Source of the DNA: CAZTDU01 sp050248795
Lineage (GTDB): Bacteria; Pseudomonadota; Gammaproteobacteria; Burkholderiales; SG8-39
Assembly (NCBI GenBank): GCA_050248795.1
Contig: JBFWRS010000052.1
Span: 1-21,006, forward strand
DNA: 21,006 bases
Direction of reading: 5' to 3'
The translations under genes were made by a program, and so were the position numbers. Each line of letters begins with the position of its first letter. Position 1 is the stretch's first letter. The notes under the pieces were generated by a model. That model was not told where the DNA came from. It saw only the letters and a program-made list of their open reading frames with translations, and did not search any database. Below are positions 7,570 through 14,614 of this stretch, piece by piece.

Positions 7570-8679
7570 TTACGCGTGCGTTTGTCGCAGGAATTCCAGC
7601 AACAGCCGTGTGGTCTCCTGCGGTTGTTCCTGCTGCACCCAGTGCCCGGCGCCAGCGACGAAATGCACGCCGGTGAAGCGCGAGCAGGCCTTCGACTGCA
7701 TGTTCTCGAGGTCGCCCGGCTTCTGGTAGCTGCCCCAGTCGCTGGCGCCGGAGATGAACGCGCATGGAACATCGATGCTGCGCCCGGCCCAGGCCTGCAA
7801 TTCGGCATGGAACGCACCGCTGGTCCTGCAGCGGTACCACTGCAGGCCGCCCTGCAGTCCGGTGCGCGCGAATTCGCCCGAGTAGACGCGCAGTTCTTCG
7901 TCGGTCAGCCAGCGGCACGCGGACACTTCGGCCGCCGAGGGCATGTGCGGTGCGACGGTCTGTGCCATGTCCGCATCGAGGTCCATGATGTAGTACTCGG
8001 GCATCTTCGCCGCTTCGGCCGCGGTCCAGGCCGTCAGCGGGTGCGGGCGATTGGCCCTCCAGTCCGCGCTCTTCACGTGGTAGTAGGCGCGCAGGAAGTC
8101 GTGCAGGCCCTGCGGGCAATGCAGCATGTCGGCTTCGGCTTCGCGCGTCGAGTAGTACCACTGGTAGTGCTTGCGCGGCCGCGGCAGCGCGGCGAGGCCG
8201 GCGTGGATCGGGTCGGCCGTTGCCGGCCCCGCGGGCGGGCCGCCGAAGGGCGAGCTCATCAGCACTACCGAGTGAAACACGTCCGGCCGCGTCAGCGCGC
8301 ACCACGCCGCCACCGGGGAGCCGAAGTCGTGGCCGATGACCGCATCCACGCTGTCGTGGCCGAGCGCGCGGAGCAGCGCGATGTCGTCGGCGACGATGTT
8401 CAGCACGCGGAACGAGGCGAGATCGCCGTCGTAGGCGGGGTCCCAGCCGGTGGTGAGACCGTAGCCGCGCTGATCGGGCGCGACGACGTGGTAGCCGGCC
8501 TCGGCGAGCGGCAGCATCACCTTGCGCCAGCTGTAGGCGAGTTCCGGAAAACCGTGCAACAGCAGCAGGCAGGGGCGCCCGGGCGTTTCGTAGCCCGCCT
8601 CCAGCAGGTGCATGCGCAGGCCGTTCACCCCGTCGACGAAGCGGGATCGCACGCCGGCGGGCAGCGGGTAGGGGGTCAT
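7570..8679 (-). CDS. Epoxide-hydrolase-like alpha/beta hydrolase
   Basis: This 369-residue alpha/beta hydrolase resembles soluble epoxide hydrolases. The oxyanion motif HGFPE is at 42-46, and the segment VVAPDQRGYG follows it. The nucleophile elbow is GHDFG with D118, an aspartate as in epoxide hydrolases and haloalkane dehalogenases rather than the serine of esterases. The candidate charge-relay acid is D314 in SGASDWG, and the catalytic base is H346 in AGAGHW. Cap-domain tyrosines (HYQWYYSTRE, RAYYHVK) could polarise an epoxide. I chose the ATG at 8679; the frame is open to 8850, but that part is antisense to the next gene. The upstream ribosome-binding site is weak (AGGA). No signal peptide is seen, so it is cytoplasmic. 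The natural substrate is unknown; another alpha/beta hydrolase activity with an Asp nucleophile remains possible. Confidence 0.88.
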   Translation of the reverse strand: MTPYPLPAGVRSRFVDGVNGLRMHLLEAGYETPGRPCLLLLHGFPELAYSWRKVMLPLAEAGYHVVAPDQRGYGLTTGWDPAYDGDLASFRVLNIVADDIALLRALGHDSVDAVIGHDFGSPVAAWCALTRPDVFHSVVLMSSPFGGPPAGPATADPIHAGLAALPRPRKHYQWYYSTREAEADMLHCPQGLHDFLRAYYHVKSADWRANRPHPLTAWTAAEAAKMPEYYIMDLDADMAQTVAPHMPSAAEVSACRWLTDEELRVYSGEFARTGLQGGLQWYRCRTSGAFHAELQAWAGRSIDVPCAFISGASDWGSYQKPGDLENMQSKACSRFTGVHFVAGAGHWVQQEQPQETTRLLLEFLRQTHA

Positions 8680-8746
8680 CGCGGCAATCCTAGCGTAATG
8701 ACCAGCGGTACGGCCCGCGGCGGGAACTTGCGGTACGATTCCCCCC

Positions 8747-8983
8747 ATGCATCCTGCCCTTATCGGTTTCCTCGCCGGCCTCGCGGTCGCAGCGTTCTTC
8801 ATCATCTCCGAATACATGATGCTGAACGCGTCGGCGAACGAGCGTGCCAAGGCGCTGAAACGGAAGAAGGAATTCGATCAGACTGCGCGCAAGCGGATGC
8901 GCGAGATGTGGGCGTTCGCGGTGTTCCTGCCGCCTGCCTTCGCCATCGGCGGCTGGATGATCCTGCCGCTGTTCGGCTTCTGA
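8747..8983 (+). CDS. Small two-helix membrane protein, 78 aa
   Basis: This is a small protein of unknown function with two predicted membrane helices, at about residues 4-24 (ALIGFLAGLAVAAFFIISEYM) and 54-76 (MWAFAVFLPPAFAIGGWMILPLF, minus ends). A strongly basic, helical loop full of Lys and Arg (ERAKALKRKKEFDQTARKRM) separates them. By the positive-inside rule the loop would be cytoplasmic, with both ends outside. The ATG is preceded by a run of C and no clear Shine-Dalgarno sequence, though GGGAACTTG lies about 18 bases upstream. The gene is divergent from the hydrolase (67-base gap) and convergent with the dehydrogenase (36-base gap), so it is probably a single-gene transcript. The ordered amphipathic pattern and normal codon usage make a real gene likely. 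Confidence 0.65.
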   Translation: MHPALIGFLAGLAVAAFFIISEYMMLNASANERAKALKRKKEFDQTARKRMREMWAFAVFLPPAFAIGGWMILPLFGF

Positions 8984-9019
8984 GCCTAGGGACACTCTGA
9001 CTTATTCCCGCGCGCCGCT

Positions 9020-9970
9020 TCAGTAGCCGCGCGAGCGGTCCACCAGTTCGGCGAGCGCCTCGCCCGCGAGGTAGCGGCGCGCGTTCTGCGCGAACAGCCC
9101 GGCCACCTCGTCGTCACGCCCTTCGGCGAGGCCGCCGATGTGCGGCAGCACGGTGATACCCGGCGTGGTCCAGAACGGGTGCGAGGCGGGCAGCGGCTCG
9201 GTGCGGTATACGTCGAGCACCGCGCCGGCGATGGTGCCGGTGCGCACCGCGGCGACGAGATCGTCGTCAACGATCAGCGCGCCGCGGCCGAAGTTGATCA
9301 GGTACGCGCTGCGGCGCATCGCCGCGAGCCGCCGGGCGTTCACGATGTTTTCCGTCTGCGCGGTGAGCGGCAGCAGCAGCACGACGAAGTCCGACTCGCC
9401 CAGCACCTCGTCGACGGCCTGCGGCGGGTAGATCCTGTCCACGTGCGGCACCGCTTGCTGCGAGCGGCGCGTGCCGATCACGCGCAGTTCCAGCGCGGCT
9501 GCCTTGCGCGCGAGCTCGGTGCCGATTGCGCCCAGGCCGAGGATGCCGAGCGTCTTTCCAGCCAGCGGTGCCGAGATGCGGCGCACCCAGCGCTGCTCGC
9601 GCTGGTCGAGCGTCGCCTGCGCGTAGGGCTTGGTGACATGGAACAGCGCAGCGAGGATATTCTCCGGCATCTGCACCCGGTGCATACCGCGCGCGCAGGT
9701 GAGCGCGATGTCCGCGCGAAGGTCCGGCCGCGACAGCCAGTTGTCGATGCCGACCGTCGAGGCCTGGATCCAGCGCAACTGCGGCATCTGTGCCAGCACG
9801 CCGGCCGGAAACTGCGTCGCAAGCAGGATCTCGGTGCGCGCGAGTTGCGCCGCGCTGGGCGCCTCGCCCGGCTGCAGTTCATCGACCGCGAGTTGCGCGC
9901 CGAGCCCGGCGCGCTCCAGCGCCTGCCGGTAGCGGCCGGCGTCGTTCAGCGACAGCAGCACGTGTTTCAT
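9020..9970 (-). CDS. D-2-hydroxyacid dehydrogenase, GhrA-like
   Basis: This 316-residue NAD(P)H-dependent enzyme interconverts 2-keto acids and D-2-hydroxy acids, with glyoxylate or hydroxypyruvate as common substrates in this branch. The Rossmann motif GLGAIG is at 145-150. The residues after the second strand are TRRS (167-170), a basic patch that favours NADPH over NADH. The expected catalytic residues are R229 in NFGRGALI, E258 in RTEPLP and H277 in LPHIGG, all present. The ATG at 9970 has GAGGA upstream. It is divergent from the MFS transporter gene with only 38 bases between the starts, so the two may be regulated together. Length and motifs fit the GhrA/phosphoglycerate-dehydrogenase-like family. 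It is smaller than full SerA and has no ACT domain, so serine biosynthesis is unlikely. Confidence 0.92.
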   Translation of the reverse strand: MKHVLLSLNDAGRYRQALERAGLGAQLAVDELQPGEAPSAAQLARTEILLATQFPAGVLAQMPQLRWIQASTVGIDNWLSRPDLRADIALTCARGMHRVQMPENILAALFHVTKPYAQATLDQREQRWVRRISAPLAGKTLGILGLGAIGTELARKAAALELRVIGTRRSQQAVPHVDRIYPPQAVDEVLGESDFVVLLLPLTAQTENIVNARRLAAMRRSAYLINFGRGALIVDDDLVAAVRTGTIAGAVLDVYRTEPLPASHPFWTTPGITVLPHIGGLAEGRDDEVAGLFAQNARRYLAGEALAELVDRSRGY

Positions 9971-10008
9971 CGCATCCGGTCCTCGTGAATGGCGGGAAAT
10001 AGTACCCT

Positions 10009-11271
10009 GTGCGCCTCAGGCATCGACCAGGGGTTCGCAGGGTGGGCTGGCGCGCGCGGGTTTCGGATCCGATGTTCTTCGCGGTGATCGCGCTGGGCAT
10101 CACGCAGATCACCGCCTGGGGCACCAGCTACTATTGCCTCGGCGTGCTGGCGGCGCCGATCGGTGCCGACACCGGCTGGAGCCTCGGCTTCATCTACGCC
10201 GGCTTCACGGTGGCGCTGCTGGTGATGGGCGTGGTGTCTGCGGCGGTCGGGCGCGCCATCGACCAGTACGGCGCCCGCGTGGTGATGTCGCTTGGCACGC
10301 TGGCGGTTTCGGCGGGACTGCTGGCGCTGTCGATGGTGCGTTCCGAAGCGGCCTACCTGGGCGTGTGGGCCTTCATCGGCCTGGGCATGCGGCTGTGCCT
10401 GTACGACGCCGCCTTCGCCGCGCTGGTGCAGGTGGTGCCTTCGCGCGGCAGGCTGGCGATCTCGTACCTGACGCTGTTCGGCGCCTTTGCGTCCTCGGTA
10501 TTCTGGGTGCTGGGGCACTTCCTCAACGAGGCGCTGGGCTGGCGCCAGACGCTGGTGCTGTTCGCCGCCATCAACCTTGCCGTATGCCTGCCGCTGAACT
10601 GGTTCGGGCTGGCGCGACGCGAAGCCCCCGGGCGGGCCGGGGCGCCGCAGGCGGCGCAGGCCGCGCCCGATGCGCCGCCGCTCGAGGGCCGCATGCGCAC
10701 GCTGGCGATCGCGTTGTTCGCGCTGATCATGTCGCTCAATGGATTCGTCTTCGGCGTCATCACGGTGCAACTGGTGCCGCTGCTGGAGTCCGCCGGCCTG
10801 GCAGCCGCCGCCGCGGTGTGGATTGCTTCGATGAAGGGCTTCGCGCAGTTCGGCGGCAGGCTGGTGGAGATTTTCTTCGGCAGCCACCTGCGCGCAATCA
10901 CCGTGGCGCGCATCGCCATCGGCGCGCTGCCGGCGTCGCTCGTGCTGCTGCTGTCGGGCGGGGGTTTCGCCGCTGTCGTCGCCTTCACGCTGCTGATGGG
11001 CGCCTCGCAGGGCGTGATCACCATCGTGCGCGGCGCGGTGCCGCTCGCGCTGTTCGGCACCGACGGCTATGGCGCGGTGCTGGGCGTCATCGCGACCCCG
11101 CTGCTGATCTTCAGCGCGGCCTCGCCCACCGTGTTCGCATTGATCGTGGACGGCTGGGGTTGGCGCGCGGGGCAGGTGGTGCTGCTCGCCGCCGCTGCGG
11201 CGTCCTGGATCGCGATGGAACTGATGTCGCGCTGGTACGAGCGCAATCGCGGCGCCGCGGCGCCGGCCTGA
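10009..11271 (+). CDS. Major facilitator superfamily transporter
   Basis: This 420-residue protein is an MFS secondary transporter with about twelve hydrophobic helices in two halves. The first half begins ALGITQITAWGTSYYCLGVL, and the halves are joined by a hydrophilic loop around residues 205-225 (EAPGRAGAPQAAQAAPDAPP). Its opening matches the WGT-xxYxLGVLAxPI pattern of a monocarboxylate/oxalate-type MFS group often annotated only as MFS transporter. The start is uncertain: GTG at 10009 is the longest, with GTG at 10042 and ATG at 10072 as alternatives that still keep the first helix. It is divergent from the hydroxyacid dehydrogenase, so a hydroxy- or keto-acid could be the cargo, though that is only a context guess. 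Its stop codon directly abuts the stop of the convergent aldolase gene. Confidence 0.88.
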   Translation: MRLRHRPGVRRVGWRARVSDPMFFAVIALGITQITAWGTSYYCLGVLAAPIGADTGWSLGFIYAGFTVALLVMGVVSAAVGRAIDQYGARVVMSLGTLAVSAGLLALSMVRSEAAYLGVWAFIGLGMRLCLYDAAFAALVQVVPSRGRLAISYLTLFGAFASSVFWVLGHFLNEALGWRQTLVLFAAINLAVCLPLNWFGLARREAPGRAGAPQAAQAAPDAPPLEGRMRTLAIALFALIMSLNGFVFGVITVQLVPLLESAGLAAAAAVWIASMKGFAQFGGRLVEIFFGSHLRAITVARIAIGALPASLVLLLSGGGFAAVVAFTLLMGASQGVITIVRGAVPLALFGTDGYGAVLGVIATPLLIFSAASPTVFALIVDGWGWRAGQVVLLAAAAASWIAMELMSRWYERNRGAAAPA

Positions 11272-12039
11272 TCAGTCGGCGTAGCCCGGCAGCTCGCGGT
11301 CCAGCACGCGCATCATGGCGTCGAAGTACAGCTGCTCGCGCTCGGCGCGGGTGTGGCGGTCGTCGGACGGCGGCGCCTGCACCTGCGCCACCACCGCCTC
11401 GGCGAGCACTTCGAGCGGCTGTCCGGCGCCCATCGCCAGCACCTGCGTGCGGCAGGCGCGCTCGAGCGTGTAGAGCCGCCGGTATGCCTGCGCCACCGTG
11501 TCCCCGACCACCAGCACGCCATGGTTCTTCATGAACATGACGCACTTGTCGCCCATCAGGCGGGCCAGCCGCTCGCCTTCCTCCAGCGTGTCGGCGGTGC
11601 CGGCATAGTGGTCGTCGTAGGCGATGTGGCCGTGGAAGAAGGCCGCGGTCTGGGTAGCCGGCAGCAGGCGGTTGTTCTGCAGCATGTTGAGCGCCAGCGC
11701 CCACGTCTGGTGGGTGTGCAGCACGACCCGCGCGCCGCAGATGCGGTGGATCGGCGCGTGTATGCACTGCGCGGACAGCTCGACCACGCCTTCGCCCTCC
11801 AGCGTGGCGCCGGTTTCGTCGAACACGATCATGTCGCTCGCACGCGCCTCCGACCAGTGCAGGCCGAACGGCAGGATGAGGTAGCGGTCGTCGTGACCGG
11901 GCACCGTGACGGTGAAATGGTTGTCTATGCCTTCCTCCAGCTCGTCCAGCACTGCCAGCCGGTGGGCGGCGGCGAGATGGACTTTCGCCTGCCAGACGGG
12001 ATCCACCGCGCGGGCGGATGAGATCGGATGAACGGACAT
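11272..12039 (-). CDS. Class II aldolase/adducin-domain protein
   Basis: This 255-residue protein has the class II aldolase/adducin fold, used by metal-dependent sugar-phosphate aldolases and by several non-aldolase relatives. The zinc-ligand pattern is clear: H108 and H110 in VVLHTHQTWA, and H173 in KNHGVLVVGD. The fold's opening, GIDNHFTVTVPG (37-48), is also typical of the proteobacterial subgroup. Where fuculose-phosphate aldolase has a catalytic Glu in its SSE motif, this protein reads LSAQCIHAPIHR, so the acid/base is absent or moved. In this it resembles adducin-type members, and aldolase activity should not be assumed. The ATG at 12039 is used; the open frame upstream is antisense to the cyclase gene. 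It is divergent from the cyclase and converges on the MFS gene with no spacing. Confidence 0.87.
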   Translation of the reverse strand: MSVHPISSARAVDPVWQAKVHLAAAHRLAVLDELEEGIDNHFTVTVPGHDDRYLILPFGLHWSEARASDMIVFDETGATLEGEGVVELSAQCIHAPIHRICGARVVLHTHQTWALALNMLQNNRLLPATQTAAFFHGHIAYDDHYAGTADTLEEGERLARLMGDKCVMFMKNHGVLVVGDTVAQAYRRLYTLERACRTQVLAMGAGQPLEVLAEAVVAQVQAPPSDDRHTRAEREQLYFDAMMRVLDRELPGYAD

Positions 12040-12077
12040 CGCGGGCCTCGGCACCAGGTAGTTGGGGGTCGACGCGC

Positions 12078-12083
12078 AGTATA
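12078..12083 (-). promoter_or_regulatory. Candidate -10 element (TATACT) for the aldolase-like gene
   Basis: In the 118-base divergent gap, the minus strand reads TATACT 38 bases upstream of the aldolase ATG. No convincing -35 hexamer stands at 16-18 bases. It is one of only two AT-rich hexamers in an otherwise GC-rich gap, and its orientation and distance fit the gene. Confidence 0.35.
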
Positions 12084-12119
12084 GCGAGTCCGCGACGCCG
12101 CACCCCGGCGCTTGTTGGT

Positions 12120-12125
12120 TAGAAT
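12120..12125 (+). promoter_or_regulatory. Candidate -10 element (TAGAAT) for the cyclase-FHA gene
   Basis: TAGAAT occurs 32 bases upstream of the cyclase ATG on the plus strand, just after TTGTTGGT. The -35 region at 17 bases spacing is GC-rich and poor. The distance would give a leader of about 26 bases containing the GGGGAGG ribosome-binding site at 12139-12145. Confidence 0.35.
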
Positions 12126-12157
12126 CCGCGGCAGCCGCGGGGAGGCGGCGCAGGCAA

Positions 12158-13045
12158 ATGACGCTGCTATCGCAGGAACGGGCGATTCTGTTCGCGGACG
12201 TGAGCGGCAGCACGCGCCTGTACGAGTTGCTGGGCGACAAGCTCGCCAAGCAGGCGGTCGAATCCTGCCTCGGCGTGCTCGCCGAGGCGGTCGGCACGCA
12301 CCGCGGCAAGGTGGTGAAGACCATCGGCGACGAGGTGATGGCGGTATTCCCGCGGCCCGAGCTGGCCTCGGCCGCCGCGCACGACATGCAGACCCGCATC
12401 GCCGCGATGGCGCCGGTCTCGGGCCAGGCGATGCGCATCCGCGTCGGTTTCCACTTCGGCCCGGTGCTCGAGGACAGGGACGACTTCTTCGGCGACGGCG
12501 TGAACGTCGCCGCGCGCCTGGCCGCACTGGCGAAGGCCGGGCAGGTGCTGACTTCCGGCACCACCGTCGAGGCGATGCCGGCGTGGCAGCGCCGCAACCT
12601 GCGGTCGCTGTCGGAATTCACCGTCAAGGGCAGGCAGGAGTCGCTGGACCTATACGAGCTGATGTGGGAGGACAGCGACGACGCGACCCACGTGGTGGGG
12701 CCGCGCGGCGGGTCGCGGCCGGTGGCGCTGCTGACGCTCGAGTTCAAGGGCAGCCTGATCGCATTTCCCGCTGCCGCGAGCCTGATGGCGATAGGCCGCG
12801 ACCAGGCAGGCGACGTCGTGCTCAGCGGCAGGAACGCGTCGCGCCGGCACGCGCGCATCGAGCGGCGCCGGGACCAGTACTTCCTCGTCGACGAGAGCAC
12901 GAACGGCACCTACGTCACCTTCGACGGCGATGCGGAGTTGCTGCTGAAGCGCGAGCAGGTGCTGCTGCGCGGCAGGGGGCTGGTCAGCTTCGGCGCGGCC
13001 GCGGCCGATGCCGACGCCGAGACGCTCCGTTTTTCACTCGGGTAG
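12158..13045 (+). CDS. Soluble class III adenylate cyclase with C-terminal FHA domain
   Basis: This 295-residue protein joins two signalling domains. Residues 8-170 form a class III nucleotide cyclase. The metal-binding aspartates are D14 (FADVSGST) and D58 (KTIGDEVMAVF). Candidate adenine-selecting residues are K54 and D109 (DDFFGDG), and the transition-state pair N116/R120 lies in GVNVAARL. All are present, so it should make cAMP from ATP. Residues 185-290 are a forkhead-associated domain that binds phosphothreonine peptides, with G213-R214, S228-R229-H231 and N249-G250-T251 in the usual places. There is no membrane helix or signal peptide, so it is cytosolic. The ATG at 12158 has GGGGAGG about 12 bases upstream. 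It ends 40 bases before the TRAP operon on the same strand. FHA-mediated recruitment to a Thr-kinase target is the likely input, but no kinase is in the window. Confidence 0.92.
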   Translation: MTLLSQERAILFADVSGSTRLYELLGDKLAKQAVESCLGVLAEAVGTHRGKVVKTIGDEVMAVFPRPELASAAAHDMQTRIAAMAPVSGQAMRIRVGFHFGPVLEDRDDFFGDGVNVAARLAALAKAGQVLTSGTTVEAMPAWQRRNLRSLSEFTVKGRQESLDLYELMWEDSDDATHVVGPRGGSRPVALLTLEFKGSLIAFPAAASLMAIGRDQAGDVVLSGRNASRRHARIERRRDQYFLVDESTNGTYVTFDGDAELLLKREQVLLRGRGLVSFGAAAADADAETLRFSLG

Positions 13046-13047
13046 GC

Positions 13048-13053
13048 TACACT
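13048..13053 (+). promoter_or_regulatory. Candidate -10 element (TACACT) for the TRAP operon
   Basis: TACACT begins 3 bases after the cyclase stop and 38 bases before the dctP ATG. The bases 17 upstream (CTCCGT) are a poor -35. The very strong ribosome-binding site that follows suggests that the operon has its own leader here, but read-through from the cyclase gene is equally possible. Confidence 0.3.
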
Positions 13054-13073
13054 CGCGACTGATATCGAACCTT

Positions 13074-13083
13074 GGAGGAGGGG
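13074..13083 (+). promoter_or_regulatory. Strong ribosome-binding site of the TRAP substrate-binding gene
   Basis: The purine run GGAGGAGGGG contains a full GGAGG with 7 bases to the ATG at 13086. It is the strongest Shine-Dalgarno sequence in the window and fits the usual high expression of the periplasmic binding protein relative to the coupled permease genes. It also decides the start over the longer open frame that begins inside the cyclase gene. Confidence 0.8.
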
Positions 13084-13085
13084 AA

Positions 13086-14111
13086 ATGAAGATCGTATTC
13101 AAGCTTTCGCTCGCCGGTGCCATCGCCGCCGCGTTCGCGGCGCCGCCCGCGCTCGCGCAGACCACGCTGACGATGTCTTCGTGGGTGTCTCCCAAGCACC
13201 ACCTCACCCACACGGTGCTGGCGGGCTGGGCGGCGCAAGCGGAGAAGGCCACCGCAGGGCGCGTGAAGTTCTCGATGCTGCCCAAGCATCCGTCCGCGCC
13301 GCCGGGCACCTTCGACGCGGTCAAGGACGGCCTGGTCGACCTGTCCTACGTCACCGCCAGCTATACGCCGGCGCGCCACGTCATGCCGTTGATGCCCGAA
13401 CTGCCCGGCATGGGCGACAGCTCGGTGGTGAACTCTGTCGCGTACTCGCGCATCTACTGGAAGCACTTCCACAAGCTCGGCGAATACAACGGCGTCAAGC
13501 TGCTCGGCGTGTTCACGCACGGTCCCGGGCAGATGTTCACCAAGAAGGCGATCAAGGGCATCGACGACATCAAGGGCCTGAAGATCCGCACCGGCGGCGG
13601 CGTCGCCGAAAAGGTCGCCAACGCGCTTGGCGCCTCGGCCTTCGTGAAGCCGGCACCGGAGTCCTACGAGCTGCTGAAGTCGGGCGTCGCGGACGGCGTG
13701 TTCTTCCCGCTCGAGTCGGTGATCTCGTTCAAGCTGGACAGCGTGATCTCGCAGGCAACCCTGTTCCCGGGCGGCATGTACAGCTCGGCGTTCGGCTTCT
13801 TCATGAACCAGGCCAAGTGGGACAAGCTCTCCAAGGCCGACCAGGCGGCGCTCGACAAGCTCGGCTACGAGCACCTTGCGCGCTTCGCCGGCGAGTCCTG
13901 GGACAAGGCGGACAAGCTGGGCCTGGAAGGCTTGAAGAAGGCGGGCGTGCCGGTCGTCAATGCGCCGCAGGCGCTGGTCGACGAGGTGCGCAAGCGCTCG
14001 GCGCCGATCATCGACGACTGGATCAAGCAGGCGAGCGCCAAGGGCGTGAACGGCAAGGCGGTGCTCGACGAGTTCCGCGCGGAACTGAAGAAGGTCGCAG
14101 CGGGTAAGTGA
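13086..14111 (+). CDS. TRAP transporter periplasmic substrate-binding protein (DctP family)
   Basis: This 341-residue protein is the soluble binding component of a TRAP transporter. A clear signal peptide (MKIVFKLSLAGAIAAAFAAPPALA) is probably cut after A24, releasing a mature protein starting QTT into the periplasm. The conserved arginine that grips the ligand carboxylate is R168 in GLKIRTGGG. It is followed by the family's GASAFVKPAPESYELLKSGVADGV, so the ligand is very likely a carboxylic acid. The aromatic and positively charged residues around SYTPARH may help select it. The gene starts after a strong ribosome-binding site and its TGA overlaps the GTG of the small permease gene. The genes that follow suggest a hydroxylated or sugar acid, not a simple C4-dicarboxylate; this is inference. 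Confidence 0.94.
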   Translation: MKIVFKLSLAGAIAAAFAAPPALAQTTLTMSSWVSPKHHLTHTVLAGWAAQAEKATAGRVKFSMLPKHPSAPPGTFDAVKDGLVDLSYVTASYTPARHVMPLMPELPGMGDSSVVNSVAYSRIYWKHFHKLGEYNGVKLLGVFTHGPGQMFTKKAIKGIDDIKGLKIRTGGGVAEKVANALGASAFVKPAPESYELLKSGVADGVFFPLESVISFKLDSVISQATLFPGGMYSSAFGFFMNQAKWDKLSKADQAALDKLGYEHLARFAGESWDKADKLGLEGLKKAGVPVVNAPQALVDEVRKRSAPIIDDWIKQASAKGVNGKAVLDEFRAELKKVAAGK

Positions 14112-14614
14112 GTCCGCAGCACGGGGCCGGAGACGAGGCGCCGGCCCCGCCCGCCTGGGAGCGGCGGGCAGACGCCGTGCTGGGGGTCGCCGCCTCGGTG
14201 ATCCTGTTTTCCATGATGACGCTCACGTTCGTGGACGTCGTCATGCGCTACGTCTTCAACCGGCCGTTGCGCGGGGGATTCGAGGTCACCGAGCTGATGC
14301 TGCTCGTGCTGATCTTCGCCGGCCTGCCGCTGGTATCGCGCGCCGACGAGCACGTCACCATGGACCTGATTGACCGCATGCTGTGGTCCAGGGGCAGGGC
14401 GATCCTGTTCCGGCTGGTGCACCTGGTCTGCGCGCTGGCGTTCTTCGGCCTGACCTGGCTGATCTGGCTCAAGGCCGGCGCCGTTGCGGGCTACGGCGAC
14501 ACCACCGACGTGATGCGCATCGCGGTCGCGCCCTTCGTCTATTTCATGGCGGCGATGATCGGGCTGTCGGGACTGATCCACCTCTATAAGCTGTTCGCGC
14601 GGGCACCGGGATGA
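14108..14614 (+). CDS. TRAP transporter small permease (DctQ family)
   Basis: This 168-residue inner-membrane protein has four hydrophobic helices: about residues 25-45 (AVLGVAASVILFSMMTLTFVD), 57-75 (VTELMLLVLIFAGLPLVSR), 97-120 and 135-160. The RYVFNRPLRGGFEVTEL segment and the ADEHVTMDLI loop are hallmarks of DctQ proteins. It pairs with the large permease to move substrate using a sodium or proton gradient. The start is GTG within a four-base GTGA overlap with the binding-protein stop, and its own TGA lies in an ATGA overlap with the next gene. This arrangement implies translational coupling and fixed stoichiometry. The N-terminal 20 residues are hydrophilic and acidic (SPQHGAGDEAPAPPAWE), probably cytoplasmic. 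Confidence 0.92.
   Translation: MSPQHGAGDEAPAPPAWERRADAVLGVAASVILFSMMTLTFVDVVMRYVFNRPLRGGFEVTELMLLVLIFAGLPLVSRADEHVTMDLIDRMLWSRGRAILFRLVHLVCALAFFGLTWLIWLKAGAVAGYGDTTDVMRIAVAPFVYFMAAMIGLSGLIHLYKLFARAPG

Noticed and set aside
8680..8850. A 57-codon N-terminal extension of the alpha/beta hydrolase
   Set aside because: It is antisense to the 78-aa membrane protein gene and has no signal-peptide or domain character; hydrolases of this kind start close to the chosen ATG.
5971..9000. A 1009-codon open frame on the plus strand across selO and the alpha/beta hydrolase
   Set aside because: It is antisense to two genes with intact catalytic motifs, and its translation is rich in Arg, His and Ala without domain pattern. 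Long antisense frames are expected in GC-rich DNA.
12062..12157. Upstream extension of the cyclase gene by 32 codons
   Set aside because: It covers the candidate promoter and ribosome-binding site, and the cyclase domain begins normally at the ATG at 12158.
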